Program-made: the position numbers and the translations under genes | Notes under the pieces: model-generated | What the model saw: the letters and a program-made list of their open reading frames with translations, nothing else | Database searches by the model: none | What the model was told of the DNA's origin: nothing | Part shown: positions 16,708 to 26,011 of the stretch, in pieces | Position numbering within the stretch: position 1 is the stretch's first letter | Layout of the letters: every line of letters starts with the position of its first letter | Assembly: GCA_910584615.1 (NCBI GenBank) | Contig: CAJUAM010000015.1 | Coordinates: 1 to 64,000, forward strand | DNA from: an uncultured Dorea sp. | Lineage (GTDB): Bacteria > Bacillota > Clostridia > Lachnospirales > Lachnospiraceae | Direction: 5' to 3' | DNA: 64,000 nt

Positions 16708-17681
16708 TGGTAAAGAGGATACTATATTCCTTTGGGGGCGTTGGAGCTGCCCTTTTACTTGCTTTTGAGATTTCGTATCTATATTTTTATCTTCAGCCAT
16801 TATCTGCAGTCATGGAAATGGAATTAGAGGATCCAGGCGCGGCGAGGCAGGAAAGCTTAGGATATATAAAAGCAGCGGTAAAGAAGATGGATATAGTACT
16901 GTGGAGTGAAGCAGAAAAAGAATGTTATGGTAAGGAAGGGAACGATATAAAGTGTACCGTAATAACCAAAGCCGGAGACAGCAGGCTGATCTTTCCGCAG
17001 TCAGCTTTTTTAGATGACAACGATCCTCAAGGATGTATACTCAGCAAGGAAGCCGCCCGTTCTATATGGGGAAGTGAATCGGCTGTGGGATTATCTTTTT
17101 ATTGTGATGGGAAAGAATATATAGTCCGAAGAGTAGCAGACCTGCCTGAAAAATCGGTGCTCATCAATGTTCTGCCTGGCGGATCGGATACTCTCCATTA
17201 CCTGACATCGGGAAAGAGAGGGGGCAGCATACCAGAAAAAAGACAATGGCTGCAGACGGAGACCGGAGTGAGCGGAAATGTATGGAACTATCATATTTTG
17301 AATAGATTTATGTTATGTTTGATCATACTTAATACTATCTTGCTGATCATATTTTTCAGAAAAAGTGTGGCAGCCGTAATCGGAACATCTCCAGGAAAAA
17401 AGCTGCTTGAATTTTTATTCTCTGTGTTGCTTATCACGGGTATAATATGCCTGGCAATCATAGTACTGACTTTGGGCGGCTGGCCTGCCCGATGGTCTGA
17501 TTTTGGGCAGTGGAATGAAAAAGGACACCTGATGGGTGAGTCTGTGCGGTTTTTGGCGAGGTCAGCAAAACCCCTGGCGGTCGTCTGCAGACTGAAATAC
17601 TACGCAATGGTGCTGCTTGCGAATATAGCGATGAGTGCTTTGCTTGCCATAAATCCATATAAAATCCGAAGGATACAGTGA
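16704..17681 (+). CDS. MacB-like membrane protein without ATPase partner
   Basis: 325 residues. One N-terminal helix (about 8-30), an extracytoplasmic domain resembling MacB_PCD (CILSKEAARSIWGSESAVGL, FYCDGKEYIVRRVADL), then three C-terminal helices (205-222, 235-258, 300-318). This is the four-helix FtsX/MacB topology. AGGAGGG precedes two adjacent ATGs (16704 and 16707); the second has better spacing. In the MacB family a cytoplasmic ATPase drives the periplasmic domain, but none is encoded nearby. It ends inside a terminator stem. Confidence 0.7.
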   Translation: MMVKRILYSFGGVGAALLLAFEISYLYFYLQPLSAVMEMELEDPGAARQESLGYIKAAVKKMDIVLWSEAEKECYGKEGNDIKCTVITKAGDSRLIFPQSAFLDDNDPQGCILSKEAARSIWGSESAVGLSFYCDGKEYIVRRVADLPEKSVLINVLPGGSDTLHYLTSGKRGGSIPEKRQWLQTETGVSGNVWNYHILNRFMLCLIILNTILLIIFFRKSVAAVIGTSPGKKLLEFLFSVLLITGIICLAIIVLTLGGWPARWSDFGQWNEKGHLMGESVRFLARSAKPLAVVCRLKYYAMVLLANIAMSALLAINPYKIRRIQ

Positions 17682-17702
17682 CTTTTACAAGTTACTGTAT
17701 CC
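17671..17702. terminator. Bidirectional terminator between the cassette and rpiB-like gene
   Basis: GGATACAGTGACTT (17671-17684) pairs with the arm AAGTTACTGTATCC (17689-17702) around a short loop. It serves convergent genes from both sides. Confidence 0.7.
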
Positions 17703-17717
17703 CTTGCTTATCTGTTC

Positions 17718-18161
17718 TTATGCTCTTTCGTTGTCGTATGCGACGAAGCGGTCTACCTTCGGCTGGGAACCGCAGCCCGGCACGAATTCATTGGTCAGAA
17801 ATTCTGTGACGAACATCTCTCTTTCTTTGCTTCCTGTCGTAAATGCACCCATGCAGATGATATTGGCATCATTGCTCAGGCGTGCGCGCTGTGCAGAATA
17901 TACATCAGAAACAAGAGCAGCGTAAGCACCTTTTACCTTGTTGGCAGCGATAGAAACACCGATACCGGTTCCGCATACGAGGATTCCGCGGTCATATTTT
18001 TTCGCGGCTACCGCCTCGGCAACTTCAATTGCCACATTCGCGTAGATTGGATCTTCACTGCCAAAATCAGTTACTTCACCGTAACCTTTTCCCTCAATAA
18101 ATTTGATAAGTGCTTCTTTTTCATTTTGCGCGTTTGGATCGCAGCCGATTGCAATTTTCAT
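17718..18161 (-). CDS. rpiB: RpiB/LacA/LacB-family sugar-phosphate isomerase
   Basis: 147 residues, the normal size of ribose-5-phosphate isomerase B, which interconverts ribose-5-phosphate and ribulose-5-phosphate. Visible: MKIAIGCDPNAQNEKEAL, the catalytic Cys loop ILVCGTGIGVSIAANKVKG, and ARLSNDANIICMGAFTTG. GGAGGAACG precedes the start. LacA/LacB or allose-phosphate isomerases share this fold, so the substrate is not certain. Confidence 0.85.
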   Translation of the reverse strand: MKIAIGCDPNAQNEKEALIKFIEGKGYGEVTDFGSEDPIYANVAIEVAEAVAAKKYDRGILVCGTGIGVSIAANKVKGAYAALVSDVYSAQRARLSNDANIICMGAFTTGSKEREMFVTEFLTNEFVPGCGSQPKVDRFVAYDNERA

Positions 18162-18263
18162 CCTTCGTTCCTCCTAATAAATTTACTTTTTGGTTCTTTA
18201 AGCATATTTTATCATTTCATTTAGCTTTTGTCTACTTTCGAATGCTTTTGTTTTCGAGTGATA

Positions 18264-19034
18264 TCATAATAATTCCCGAAGAATGCTTTCCACTGATTCT
18301 GTCTGCCGGTCCGCGTATTTTTCCACGCCGGGTGCACAGTCTTTCATAGCGTATCCGATCCCGGCAGCTTCAAGAAGCTCAATGTCATTAAACTGGTCTC
18401 CAAAAGCAATACCGTCTTTTAGGGAAATACCAAGATGACGGGTGATGCTGGCAAGTCCGGAGCCTTTATTCGCGTTTGGTACGATAAAATCAACCCATAG
18501 ATTACCGGATGTAACAACCGTGATCTCTGAAGAAAACTGCTCCTTAAAAAACGGCTCCATGGTATCTGTTCCATTAAAGTTAAAGACAGCAAATTTTAAA
18601 AACGGCTCTTTAATGTCAAGAAGATCCGGGACCTCTTTTATTTTGAATTTGACAAAATTATGCATATAATCAAGAAATTTCTGGTCGGTGGAGTCCGTAT
18701 AAGCAGTTGATTCACAGGAAAGCATACAGTGACATTCTGGAATCTGCCTTGTCGCTTTAATGATACGTATTCCCAGTTCCCGGTCTATGATACCTCTTGA
18801 GATGACTTTGTGGTCATGAATACATAGAGAGCCGTTTTCGGCGATGTAAGAAATATCGTCCTTAACCGGCTCAAAAAGACGGTACAGACTATCATACTGC
18901 CGGCCGCTGGCGGCGATAAAGCGGATACCTTTTTCCTTAAGCTTCCGGATCAGAGCGAATACTTCAGAATTAAGAGTCTGTGCTTCATTTTTTAAAAGAG
19001 TTCCGTCCAAATCACTGGCAACATATTTTATCAT
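18264..19034 (-). CDS. Cof-type HAD-superfamily hydrolase
   Basis: 256 residues from ATG 19034 (TAGGAGG upstream; an in-frame start further 5' lacks one). Motif I ASDLDGTLL holds the nucleophile Asp, IAASGR is motif II, and FGDQFNDIELLEAAG is motif IV with Mg-binding acids. The cap domain lies between motifs II and III as in the Cof/YidA group, which dephosphorylates sugar phosphates and related metabolites in the cytoplasm. It lies between an isomerase and a sugar kinase. Confidence 0.88.
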   Translation of the reverse strand: MIKYVASDLDGTLLKNEAQTLNSEVFALIRKLKEKGIRFIAASGRQYDSLYRLFEPVKDDISYIAENGSLCIHDHKVISRGIIDRELGIRIIKATRQIPECHCMLSCESTAYTDSTDQKFLDYMHNFVKFKIKEVPDLLDIKEPFLKFAVFNFNGTDTMEPFFKEQFSSEITVVTSGNLWVDFIVPNANKGSGLASITRHLGISLKDGIAFGDQFNDIELLEAAGIGYAMKDCAPGVEKYADRQTESVESILRELL

Positions 19035-19242
19035 GTTAAAATTCCTCCTAAAATTCTTGAATTTCATTTTCAGATTCTTTTGTTGCGGATGAACCACCCA
19101 CACATTATAATAGAAAAAAGAAATAATTGGAAGAAGGAAAATACTTTTAGATACAGAATATGTTTTAATCTCTAATTGTATTTTTGCAAGAAAGATGTTA
19201 GTATAAGTGAAGCGGTTAATCAGGAATTATTAGGAGAGTTAA

Positions 19243-20145
19243 ATGTCAGAGATCATTATTATCGGCGCGGCGGTCATTGATATTTTGGCGCGTCCTGCCA
19301 GTGCGGCGGTGTTTGAGACAGGCTCCTACGCCACAGAGGATATCCGCATGGCGTTAGGAGGGGACGCTCTGAATGAAGCGCTCATCCTTTCGAGGATGGG
19401 TAAGAAAGTCTGCTTAGAGACGGTTATCGGGGATGATCATGCAGGAAGGTTTATCGCTGCGCAGTGCAGGAAGAATGGAATCATGATCGAAGAAAGGCAG
19501 ATAAGATCGGATTTTCCTACAGGGATCAATGTTGTACTTGTAGGAGAGGATGGAGAGCGCAGCTTTCTTACGAACCCTTCAGGAAGTCTTCGCAGGCTTA
19601 CGGTCGATGATATTTGTATGCCTTTTGATAAGAATGCAAAGATTTTATGCTTTGCCAGTATTTTTGTGTTCCCTAAGATCCGGACAGAGCAGCTCGCATA
19701 CATATTTTCACAGGCAAAGCGTCAGGGGATCATCGTATGCGCGGATATGACCAAATGTAAGAACAATGAGAAAGTGCCAGGCATGGCAAAAGCTTTCTCT
19801 TATATTGACTATCTTTTTGCAAATGAAGCAGAAGCCTCTTTGCTCACAGGCGAGACAGATATGAAAAAGGCCGCAGGAGCTCTTCTTTTATCGGGCGTAA
19901 AGCATGTGATCATAAAACGCGGCAAAAAAGGCTGCTTTGTAAAGACGGATTCAAAGGAATATCAGATCCCGGCAAAAGAGGCGGTATGTATTGATACAAC
20001 AGGCGCGGGGGACAGCTTTACAGCCGGCTTCATCTACGCTTTGTCAAAAGGGGAAACTTTAGAACACTGCGCGCGGTTTGCCAATGAATGCGGAGCAAAA
20101 GCAGTCAGTGTTCTTGGAGCAGCAGAGTGGATCATAGCAAAATAA
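19243..20145 (+). CDS. PfkB-family carbohydrate kinase
   Basis: 300 residues. The ribokinase fold shows as IIIGAAVIDILARP at the N-terminus, GGDALNEALILSRMG (substrate loop), and DTTGAGDSFTAGFIYAL, whose GAGD holds the catalytic base and anion hole. It phosphorylates a sugar or nucleoside with ATP; the exact substrate is not predictable. ATG 19243 follows TAGGAGAG. A membrane PH-domain protein follows 13 bases later. Confidence 0.9.
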   Translation: MSEIIIIGAAVIDILARPASAAVFETGSYATEDIRMALGGDALNEALILSRMGKKVCLETVIGDDHAGRFIAAQCRKNGIMIEERQIRSDFPTGINVVLVGEDGERSFLTNPSGSLRRLTVDDICMPFDKNAKILCFASIFVFPKIRTEQLAYIFSQAKRQGIIVCADMTKCKNNEKVPGMAKAFSYIDYLFANEAEASLLTGETDMKKAAGALLLSGVKHVIIKRGKKGCFVKTDSKEYQIPAKEAVCIDTTGAGDSFTAGFIYALSKGETLEHCARFANECGAKAVSVLGAAEWIIAK

Positions 20146-20158
20146 GAAAGGAGACATT

Positions 20159-20569
20159 ATGTCATTCAAAGGTAAAGTAGCTGCATGGTGGTATGTCGCG
20201 ACAGCAGCTTTAAACGGAATTGCGATCGCGGCTTTAATATATCAGGGGCTATCAACAGTTTTAGCGGTAAATCTTGTTATTGTCGTACTTATTAATCTGT
20301 ATTTTATCCCGCCCATCTTTAAATATGAAGTGATCATCACAAAGAAGGAAGTAGTAATAAAATTTGGATTGCTCACAAAGACGGTTCCGATACAGAATAT
20401 TACGGTTGTTAAGATCATGAAGAGTTATTCTGCTTCATTTGCCGCTTCTTTTGACAGGGTAGGCATTGAAGCGCGCAATATGACGGATGTGTTCATCTCT
20501 TTGGAAGATAACAGCGCATTCATAAAGGAACTTCTGAGAAAGAACCGGAAGATCAAGTATCTCATTTAA
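20159..20569 (+). CDS. Small membrane protein with bacterial PH-like domain
   Basis: 136 residues. Two hydrophobic helices (about 10-30 and 33-52) precede a beta-rich domain with YEVIITKKEVVIKFGLLTK and VPIQNITVVKI, typical of bPH2/YdbT-like proteins. AAAGGAG upstream. The function is unknown; translation is probably coupled with the kinase gene. Confidence 0.6.
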   Translation: MSFKGKVAAWWYVATAALNGIAIAALIYQGLSTVLAVNLVIVVLINLYFIPPIFKYEVIITKKEVVIKFGLLTKTVPIQNITVVKIMKSYSASFAASFDRVGIEARNMTDVFISLEDNSAFIKELLRKNRKIKYLI

Positions 20570-20595
20570 AGTATATCATTATACAAAAGACCAGT

Positions 20596-20632
20596 TTTGG
20601 GACGGATCAGAATATATATCCGTCCCAAATTA
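20596..20632 (+). terminator. Intrinsic terminator
   Basis: TTTGGGACGGAT pairs with ATCCGTCCCAAA around a short AT loop, followed by TTATTT. It ends the pfkB-family operon. Confidence 0.8.
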
Positions 20633-20699
20633 TTTCCGGTAAAATTATGTTTTACGGGTACAATAAGAAGCATAGTTTACAATAGAGGAGCTGACGGCC

Positions 20700-22748
20700 A
20701 TGGAACATATACAGTATTTGGAAGAAATAAAATATTTAAAGGAGATCATCCGGAAAATAAACTGCCAGATCGCGGAAACAAGGGAAGCTCTTTCCCGCGG
20801 TCAGAAAGAGATCGAGAGTATGCATGACTATTACTGGCAGAATTATACAGAGATGGATCAGTATGGTTATGAGGATTATGATAATCAGCGCTCGCTGCTT
20901 GAGCAGGTGAATGCTAATGAACAGCAGGCAAAAAGAGAGCAGCGTCTTAAGCGTATGCTTGATTCCCCTTATTTTGGAAGGGTGGACTTTCGGTATGATG
21001 GAGATGAGGAACCGGAAAAGTTTTATATCGGTATCGGAAATTTCGCGCAAAAAACGGGAGCCATACCTTTGATCTATGACTGGCGCGCTCCGGTCAGCGG
21101 TCTGTTCTATGACTATGATAAAGGTCCGGCCTCTTATCAGGCGCCTTCCGGCACTATGGAAGGTGAAATACTGATCAAGCGGCAGTATAAGATCAAAAGC
21201 GGAGAGCTAATCTATGCTTTTGAGAGTGATACGAAGATTGATGATGAGATATTGAAGGCGGAACTTGGAAATAACAGCGACATACAGCTTAAAAACATCG
21301 TCCGAACGATACAGAAGGAGCAGAATGCCATTATCCGGAATACGAAGGATAAGATCCTTGTCATCCAGGGGGCAGCGGGGAGCGGAAAGACTTCGATCGC
21401 CCTGCATCGTATTGCGTACCTTTTGTATCATGACAGAGAACGGTTAAAGTCATCGGATATACTGATCCTGTCTCCGAATGGTGTGTTTTCTGATTATATC
21501 TCACATATCCTCCCGGAGCTTGGAGAGGAGAATATCCAGGAGATGAGTTTTGATCTTTTTGCCTACCAGGAGCTTAAATGCACTGCAATGGACTGTGAAG
21601 ACCGGTATGACTATCTTGAGCGGCAGATAAAATTTCCTGATGAAAAAGCAAAACAGCAATTTAAGGAAAAACAATCAAGCTCCTTTATCGGACTGATCGA
21701 AGGATATCTTGCGATGCTGGAGGAAGATCTGGCAGATCTCCGTGCTGTAACATTTAAAGGGTTTAAAAAGACAGAAGAAGAACTGATTCAGCTGTTTTAT
21801 TTTAAATTCCAGAACACACCGCTTTTAAAGCGAATGGATGCTGTAATGGAATATGTTGCGGACGAATATGAAACTCTCTGTGAGAGAAATCTTTCGGAAG
21901 AAGAAACTGAATATCTCAAAGGGCTGTTTGATAAGATGTATGTGACAAAGGATATTTATGAGATTTATAACCAGATGCTTTCTGAGTACGGGTATGAAGC
22001 TCTGCCGGACGTAGATTTTGAAAAGAGAAAAGTTCCTTATGAAGATGTCTATCCTATGCTGTATCTGAAATACCGTCTGAGCGGACAGACTGCCCGCAAA
22101 AAAATCAGACATCTGGTCATTGATGAGATGCAGGACTACTCTTATCTGCAATACACGATCCTTTGTGAGATGTTTTCCTGCCGTATGACAATCCTCGGAG
22201 ACCGTGCCCAGACACTGGATGATGAGACACAGGATGTCCTCTCCTTCCTTCCGAAGATATTCGGAAAAGTCCTTAAGAAGATCATCATCAGCAAAAGCTA
22301 CCGCAATACATTAGAGATTGCTCAGTATTCAGCAGAACTTGCGGATCTTAAAGGCATCTCATTTCTGGAAAGGCATGGAAAAGAGGTGGATGAAAACGTA
22401 TTTCCTGACATTGACCGTCTTTTAACATCTGTTGAATCAAATCTTTCGGATAATTATGAGACGGCTGCCATCCTCACTATGACAGAGGAAGAAGCTTACG
22501 ATATCTGCCGGCTGATAAAGGAGAGGCTTAAAGACAGGGATTTCGCGGTTCACTATATTGACCGGAACAGTATGGTTTTTGAAAAAGGACTGACAGTTAC
22601 TACTTACTATCTTGCTAAGGGTCTGGAATTTGATCAGGTATTTACTGCGTTTCGCGATAAGCCGCATCCTTTTTTGAAGCAGGCGTCTTATATCAGCGCT
22701 ACAAGGGCACTGCATGAACTGTACATGTACCGGTATAAGAAATTTTAA
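20700..22748 (+). CDS. helD: HelD-type RNA polymerase recycling helicase (UvrD/PcrA superfamily 1)
   Basis: 682 residues. A coiled-coil N-terminus (1-95) is followed by YDWRAPVSGLFYDYD, a HelD hallmark, then Walker A GAAGSGKTSIALHR near 224, Walker B VIDEMQDYSYLQY, and the late helicase motifs ILGDRAQTLDD and KGLEFDQV. HelD frees stalled RNA polymerase from DNA using ATP. The length is close to the clostridial form. ATG 20700 follows GAGGAGCTGA. It is not a sporulation gene although it precedes that cluster. Confidence 0.9.
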   Translation: MEHIQYLEEIKYLKEIIRKINCQIAETREALSRGQKEIESMHDYYWQNYTEMDQYGYEDYDNQRSLLEQVNANEQQAKREQRLKRMLDSPYFGRVDFRYDGDEEPEKFYIGIGNFAQKTGAIPLIYDWRAPVSGLFYDYDKGPASYQAPSGTMEGEILIKRQYKIKSGELIYAFESDTKIDDEILKAELGNNSDIQLKNIVRTIQKEQNAIIRNTKDKILVIQGAAGSGKTSIALHRIAYLLYHDRERLKSSDILILSPNGVFSDYISHILPELGEENIQEMSFDLFAYQELKCTAMDCEDRYDYLERQIKFPDEKAKQQFKEKQSSSFIGLIEGYLAMLEEDLADLRAVTFKGFKKTEEELIQLFYFKFQNTPLLKRMDAVMEYVADEYETLCERNLSEEETEYLKGLFDKMYVTKDIYEIYNQMLSEYGYEALPDVDFEKRKVPYEDVYPMLYLKYRLSGQTARKKIRHLVIDEMQDYSYLQYTILCEMFSCRMTILGDRAQTLDDETQDVLSFLPKIFGKVLKKIIISKSYRNTLEIAQYSAELADLKGISFLERHGKEVDENVFPDIDRLLTSVESNLSDNYETAAILTMTEEEAYDICRLIKERLKDRDFAVHYIDRNSMVFEKGLTVTTYYLAKGLEFDQVFTAFRDKPHPFLKQASYISATRALHELYMYRYKKF

Positions 22749-22828
22749 AAAAGTATTGTCAGAAACTTTCAGTCATAATACGTGCGCCCTTCACATAGAC
22801 TACAATAAAATCTGTGAATGGCGTTTGT

Positions 22829-23143
22829 ATGAAGGCAAAGAGACAGGTATCATCACGGGAAGCACATTCCCTTAAAAATAGACTGTCAGAACTGTCTGAA
22901 CTTCCAAAGGACGTAGTGCTTGGCATCCCTATGCTTACGATGATTGGACAGATGGAGCTGAACATTGAGAATTACAGAGGTATCATAGAATATACGGATA
23001 GCCTGATACGGGTTCACACAAAGGATGGTCAGATACGCGTAAGCGGCAGGGAGCTGAAGGTGGAGTATTATACTAATGATGAGATGAAAGTCACCGGCCA
23101 TATCGTTTCCATCGAATACGTGAATCTGACAGCGTCAAGCTGA
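22829..23143 (+). CDS. yqfC: Sporulation protein YqfC
   Basis: 104 residues. LPKDVVLGIPMLTMIGQMELNIENYRGIIEY is the YabP/YqfC core; the tail DGQIRVSGRELKVEYYTNDEM also fits. YqfC is made in the mother cell under sigma-E in spore formers and supports spore-envelope morphogenesis. A GTG at 22814 is an alternative start; the ribosome site is weak for both. It is followed by yqfD, its usual partner. Confidence 0.88.
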   Translation: MKAKRQVSSREAHSLKNRLSELSELPKDVVLGIPMLTMIGQMELNIENYRGIIEYTDSLIRVHTKDGQIRVSGRELKVEYYTNDEMKVTGHIVSIEYVNLTASS

Positions 23144-23189
23144 ATATGATGTTTCATAATATATATTTATCCGGCGGGAGGAATGAACG

Positions 23190-24500
23190 TTGCTGTTACG
23201 GCTTATCTGTTACATCAAGGGATATCTGCGCATACGGATTGCAGGATATTCTACAGAAAGGTTTTTAAATGCGTGCCGGCACAGAGGGATTTACCTGTGG
23301 GGGCTTCAGGCTGTTTCGGGAGCTTATGAAATGAATATTTCCATCAGCGGCTTCCGGAAATTAAAACCGATCATCAGGAAGACAGGAACAAAAGTTACGA
23401 TCATAAAAAGATCCGGTCTTCCTTTTTATTTATTCCGTTACAGGAAGCGGAAGCTTTTTTTTGCCGGGTCTTTCTGTTTTGTGTTTCTTATTTTTTGGAT
23501 GTCGCACTATATCTGGAATATTGATATTACGGGAAATAGTACAAGGACAGATGAAACTTTGCTGGAATTTTTAAAGACAAAGTCAGTACACAATGGGATG
23601 GCAAAAAAAAGTGTGGACTGCCAGCGGATCGTAAAAGATATCCGTAAAGAGTATGATGATATCATATGGGTATCCGCATCGATCAAAGGAACAAGACTGA
23701 TCATACAAGTGAAGGAAAATGAAGACTCACCTGCTGTTTCTGTGGACAAAACAGGGAACAAGAATAAAAAAGATATGGAAACTGTCCGTCAGCCGGTGGA
23801 TATTGTGGCAGATAAAGACTGTACTATTGTAAGCGCTATTGTCCGCAACGGTCTGTTAAATACAAAGATCGGAGCAAAGATAAAAAAAGGAGATGTGCTG
23901 GTCTCCGGTCAGATTCCGGTCAATAATGACGCCGGGGAGATCATCGGATACCAATACCATATTTCTGACGCTGACATCATCGGGAAAGCAGTTCTTAATT
24001 ATGAGGATTCCTGTTTAAATACCTGTATTGAAAAAGAGGAATATGAGATCTGTAAGAAGGAATATTCTTTAAAAATCGGAAATATGCGGTTCACATATGG
24101 CGGAGTAAAGAACGATTATGACGCTTTTACTATGTCGGGACAGCAGTGGCAGTTTAAGATTTTTGACAATTTCTTTTTTCCGGTCTATTGGACGCAAAGA
24201 GAGGCGATTCCATATAAGCCCCATGAAAAACAGCGCCAAAAAGAGGAGATTCAGCAGATTCTTACAGAGAGATTTGTAAGATACTGTGAAGATTTGGAGA
24301 AAAAGGGGGTAGAAATTATTGAGAATGATGTTAAAATATACACAGGAACTGAGGAATCATCAGCCAGGGGCAGTCTGACAGTCACAATGCCGATTGGAAG
24401 AAAGAAGGCTTCTGAGCTTTTAGAGATTCCAGAAAAGAAGGAAGATACCGAAAAAGAGACAGGAGAAAGAACAAATGGGAATGATGGAAGCAGCCATTGA
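23190..24500 (+). CDS. yqfD: Sporulation protein YqfD
   Basis: 436 residues from a TTG start after CGGGAGGAATG. The N-terminal cytoplasmic part (RLICYIKGYLRIRIAGYSTERFLNAC) is followed by one membrane helix at about 90-112 (LFFAGSFCFVFLIFWM) and an extracytoplasmic domain with WNIDITGNSTRTDE. This matches YqfD, needed at engulfment or cortex stages. The Lys/Glu-rich tail overlaps the phoH start by 26 bases, so translation is likely coupled. Confidence 0.9.
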   Translation: MLLRLICYIKGYLRIRIAGYSTERFLNACRHRGIYLWGLQAVSGAYEMNISISGFRKLKPIIRKTGTKVTIIKRSGLPFYLFRYRKRKLFFAGSFCFVFLIFWMSHYIWNIDITGNSTRTDETLLEFLKTKSVHNGMAKKSVDCQRIVKDIRKEYDDIIWVSASIKGTRLIIQVKENEDSPAVSVDKTGNKNKKDMETVRQPVDIVADKDCTIVSAIVRNGLLNTKIGAKIKKGDVLVSGQIPVNNDAGEIIGYQYHISDADIIGKAVLNYEDSCLNTCIEKEEYEICKKEYSLKIGNMRFTYGGVKNDYDAFTMSGQQWQFKIFDNFFFPVYWTQREAIPYKPHEKQRQKEEIQQILTERFVRYCEDLEKKGVEIIENDVKIYTGTEESSARGSLTVTMPIGRKKASELLEIPEKKEDTEKETGERTNGNDGSSH

Positions 24501-25470
24501 TATTCCAGCAGAACACGAAGGCAATGTATTCGGACAGTTTGATGCGCATATGAAAAAGATTGAGCGCACCCTTCATGTGACGATGATCGCCAGAAACGAG
24601 AGTATTAAGATCATGGGTGAAGGTTCAAGAGTTGAGAAGGCGAAAAAAGTTCTCTCCCAGCTTACGGAACTTTCCAGGCGGGGTAATATCATACAGGAAC
24701 AAAATGTAGATTATCTATTGGCGCTTGTTATGGAGGACAGCGAAGAAAATATCCTTGAGATCGACAAGGATATCATATGTCATACCCTTGCCGGCAAACC
24801 CATCAAACCGAAGACAGCAGGGCAGAAAAAATATGTGGATGCTATCAGAAAGCAGATGATCGTATTTGGACTGGGACCTGCCGGGACTGGCAAAACTTAT
24901 ATTGCCATGGCTATGGCGATCACTGCATTTAAAAATAACGAAGTCGGAAGGATCATACTGACACGCCCTGCCATTGAAGCGGGGGAGAAGTTAGGATTTC
25001 TTCCGGGAGATCTTCAAAGTAAGATCGATCCCTACTTAAGACCGCTTTATGATGCGCTCTATCAGATCATGGGCGCGGAAAGCTTTTTGAAAAATTCAGA
25101 AAAAGGTCTTATAGAAGTGGCACCCCTTGCCTATATGCGGGGCCGGACTCTTGACAATGCGTTTATTATCCTCGATGAGGCACAGAATACTACTCCGGCG
25201 CAGATGAAGATGTTTCTTACAAGAATCGGATTCGGTTCAAAGGTTGTCATCACCGGTGACGAGACCCAGAAGGACCTGCCGGCGGGACAGTTATCGGGTC
25301 TTGATGTCGCAGTAAATGTTGTGAAGCATATTGAAGATATCAGTATCTGCCGTCTTACAAGCAAGGACGTAGTGCGCCATCCGCTTGTACAAAAGATTGT
25401 AAAGGCTTATGAAGCCTATGAAAGCAGCGCGAAGCAAGATAAAAAGAAAAGACACAGGAGAAGGTCATGA
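24475..25470 (+). CDS. phoH: PhoH-family ATPase
   Basis: 331 residues. A KH-like N-terminus (MIARNESIKIMGEGSRVEKA) precedes the P-loop FGLGPAGTGKTYIAMA near 131-146 and Walker B AFIILDEAQNTTPAQMK near 230, with the PhoH-specific TRPAIEAGEKLGFLPGD. It is a cytoplasmic RNA-associated ATPase; its pairing with ybeY, overlapping here by 4 bases, is conserved across bacteria and points to a role in RNA quality control. Confidence 0.95.
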   Translation: MGMMEAAIDIPAEHEGNVFGQFDAHMKKIERTLHVTMIARNESIKIMGEGSRVEKAKKVLSQLTELSRRGNIIQEQNVDYLLALVMEDSEENILEIDKDIICHTLAGKPIKPKTAGQKKYVDAIRKQMIVFGLGPAGTGKTYIAMAMAITAFKNNEVGRIILTRPAIEAGEKLGFLPGDLQSKIDPYLRPLYDALYQIMGAESFLKNSEKGLIEVAPLAYMRGRTLDNAFIILDEAQNTTPAQMKMFLTRIGFGSKVVITGDETQKDLPAGQLSGLDVAVNVVKHIEDISICRLTSKDVVRHPLVQKIVKAYEAYESSAKQDKKKRHRRRS

Positions 25471-25961
25471 CACTGAATTTTGAAGAAGAAGGGGGTCTTA
25501 CACTCCCTTTGGAATGTGAGGCACTGGCATACAAAGTAGTAGAGGCAGCGCTTGATTTTACAGGCTGTCCTTATGAAGCACAAGTGAACCTGCTTCTTAC
25601 TGCCGATGAAGAGATCCGGCAGATGAATCAGGAATTTCGGAATGTGGACCGGGCGACGGACGTGCTGTCATTTCCGATGGTTGATTATGAAAAAGCGGGA
25701 AATTTTGATTTCCTTGAAGAACATACAGAATGTTTTCATCCGGACACAGGAGAACTGCTTCTTGGAGATATCGTGATCTCAAAGGACAAGGTGCTTGCCC
25801 AGGCAGCGGAATACGGGCACAGCCCTGAGCGTGAATTTGCTTTTCTCATCACCCATTCAGTGCTGCATCTGACGGGATATGACCATATGGAGGAAAAAGA
25901 GCGTCTCCTGATGGAGCAGATGCAAAGAGAGATTCTGGATAAATTAGGAATTACACGGTAG
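25467..25961 (+). CDS. ybeY: Endoribonuclease YbeY
   Basis: 164 residues. The zinc motif is THSVLHLTGYDHMEE (H-x3-H-x5-H). DRATDVLSFPM is the second family signature. YbeY acts in 16S rRNA 3'-end maturation and ribosome quality control. The ATG overlaps the phoH stop. Confidence 0.95.
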   Translation: MTLNFEEEGGLTLPLECEALAYKVVEAALDFTGCPYEAQVNLLLTADEEIRQMNQEFRNVDRATDVLSFPMVDYEKAGNFDFLEEHTECFHPDTGELLLGDIVISKDKVLAQAAEYGHSPEREFAFLITHSVLHLTGYDHMEEKERLLMEQMQREILDKLGITR

Positions 25962-26011
25962 TATACAGGTGAAAGGATGAAAGATAAATAATATTATGAT
26001 GGAGTCAAATT

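Noticed and set aside
10058..17681. Reading the cassette as a lantibiotic or bacteriocin cluster
   Set aside because: No modification enzyme, leader-peptidase transporter or typical precursor is present.
22772..22806. Possible sigma-E promoter before yqfC (TCATAATA then CATAGACT)
   Set aside because: Elements resemble the consensus but the spacing (13 bases) is outside the usual 14-15, so not claimed.
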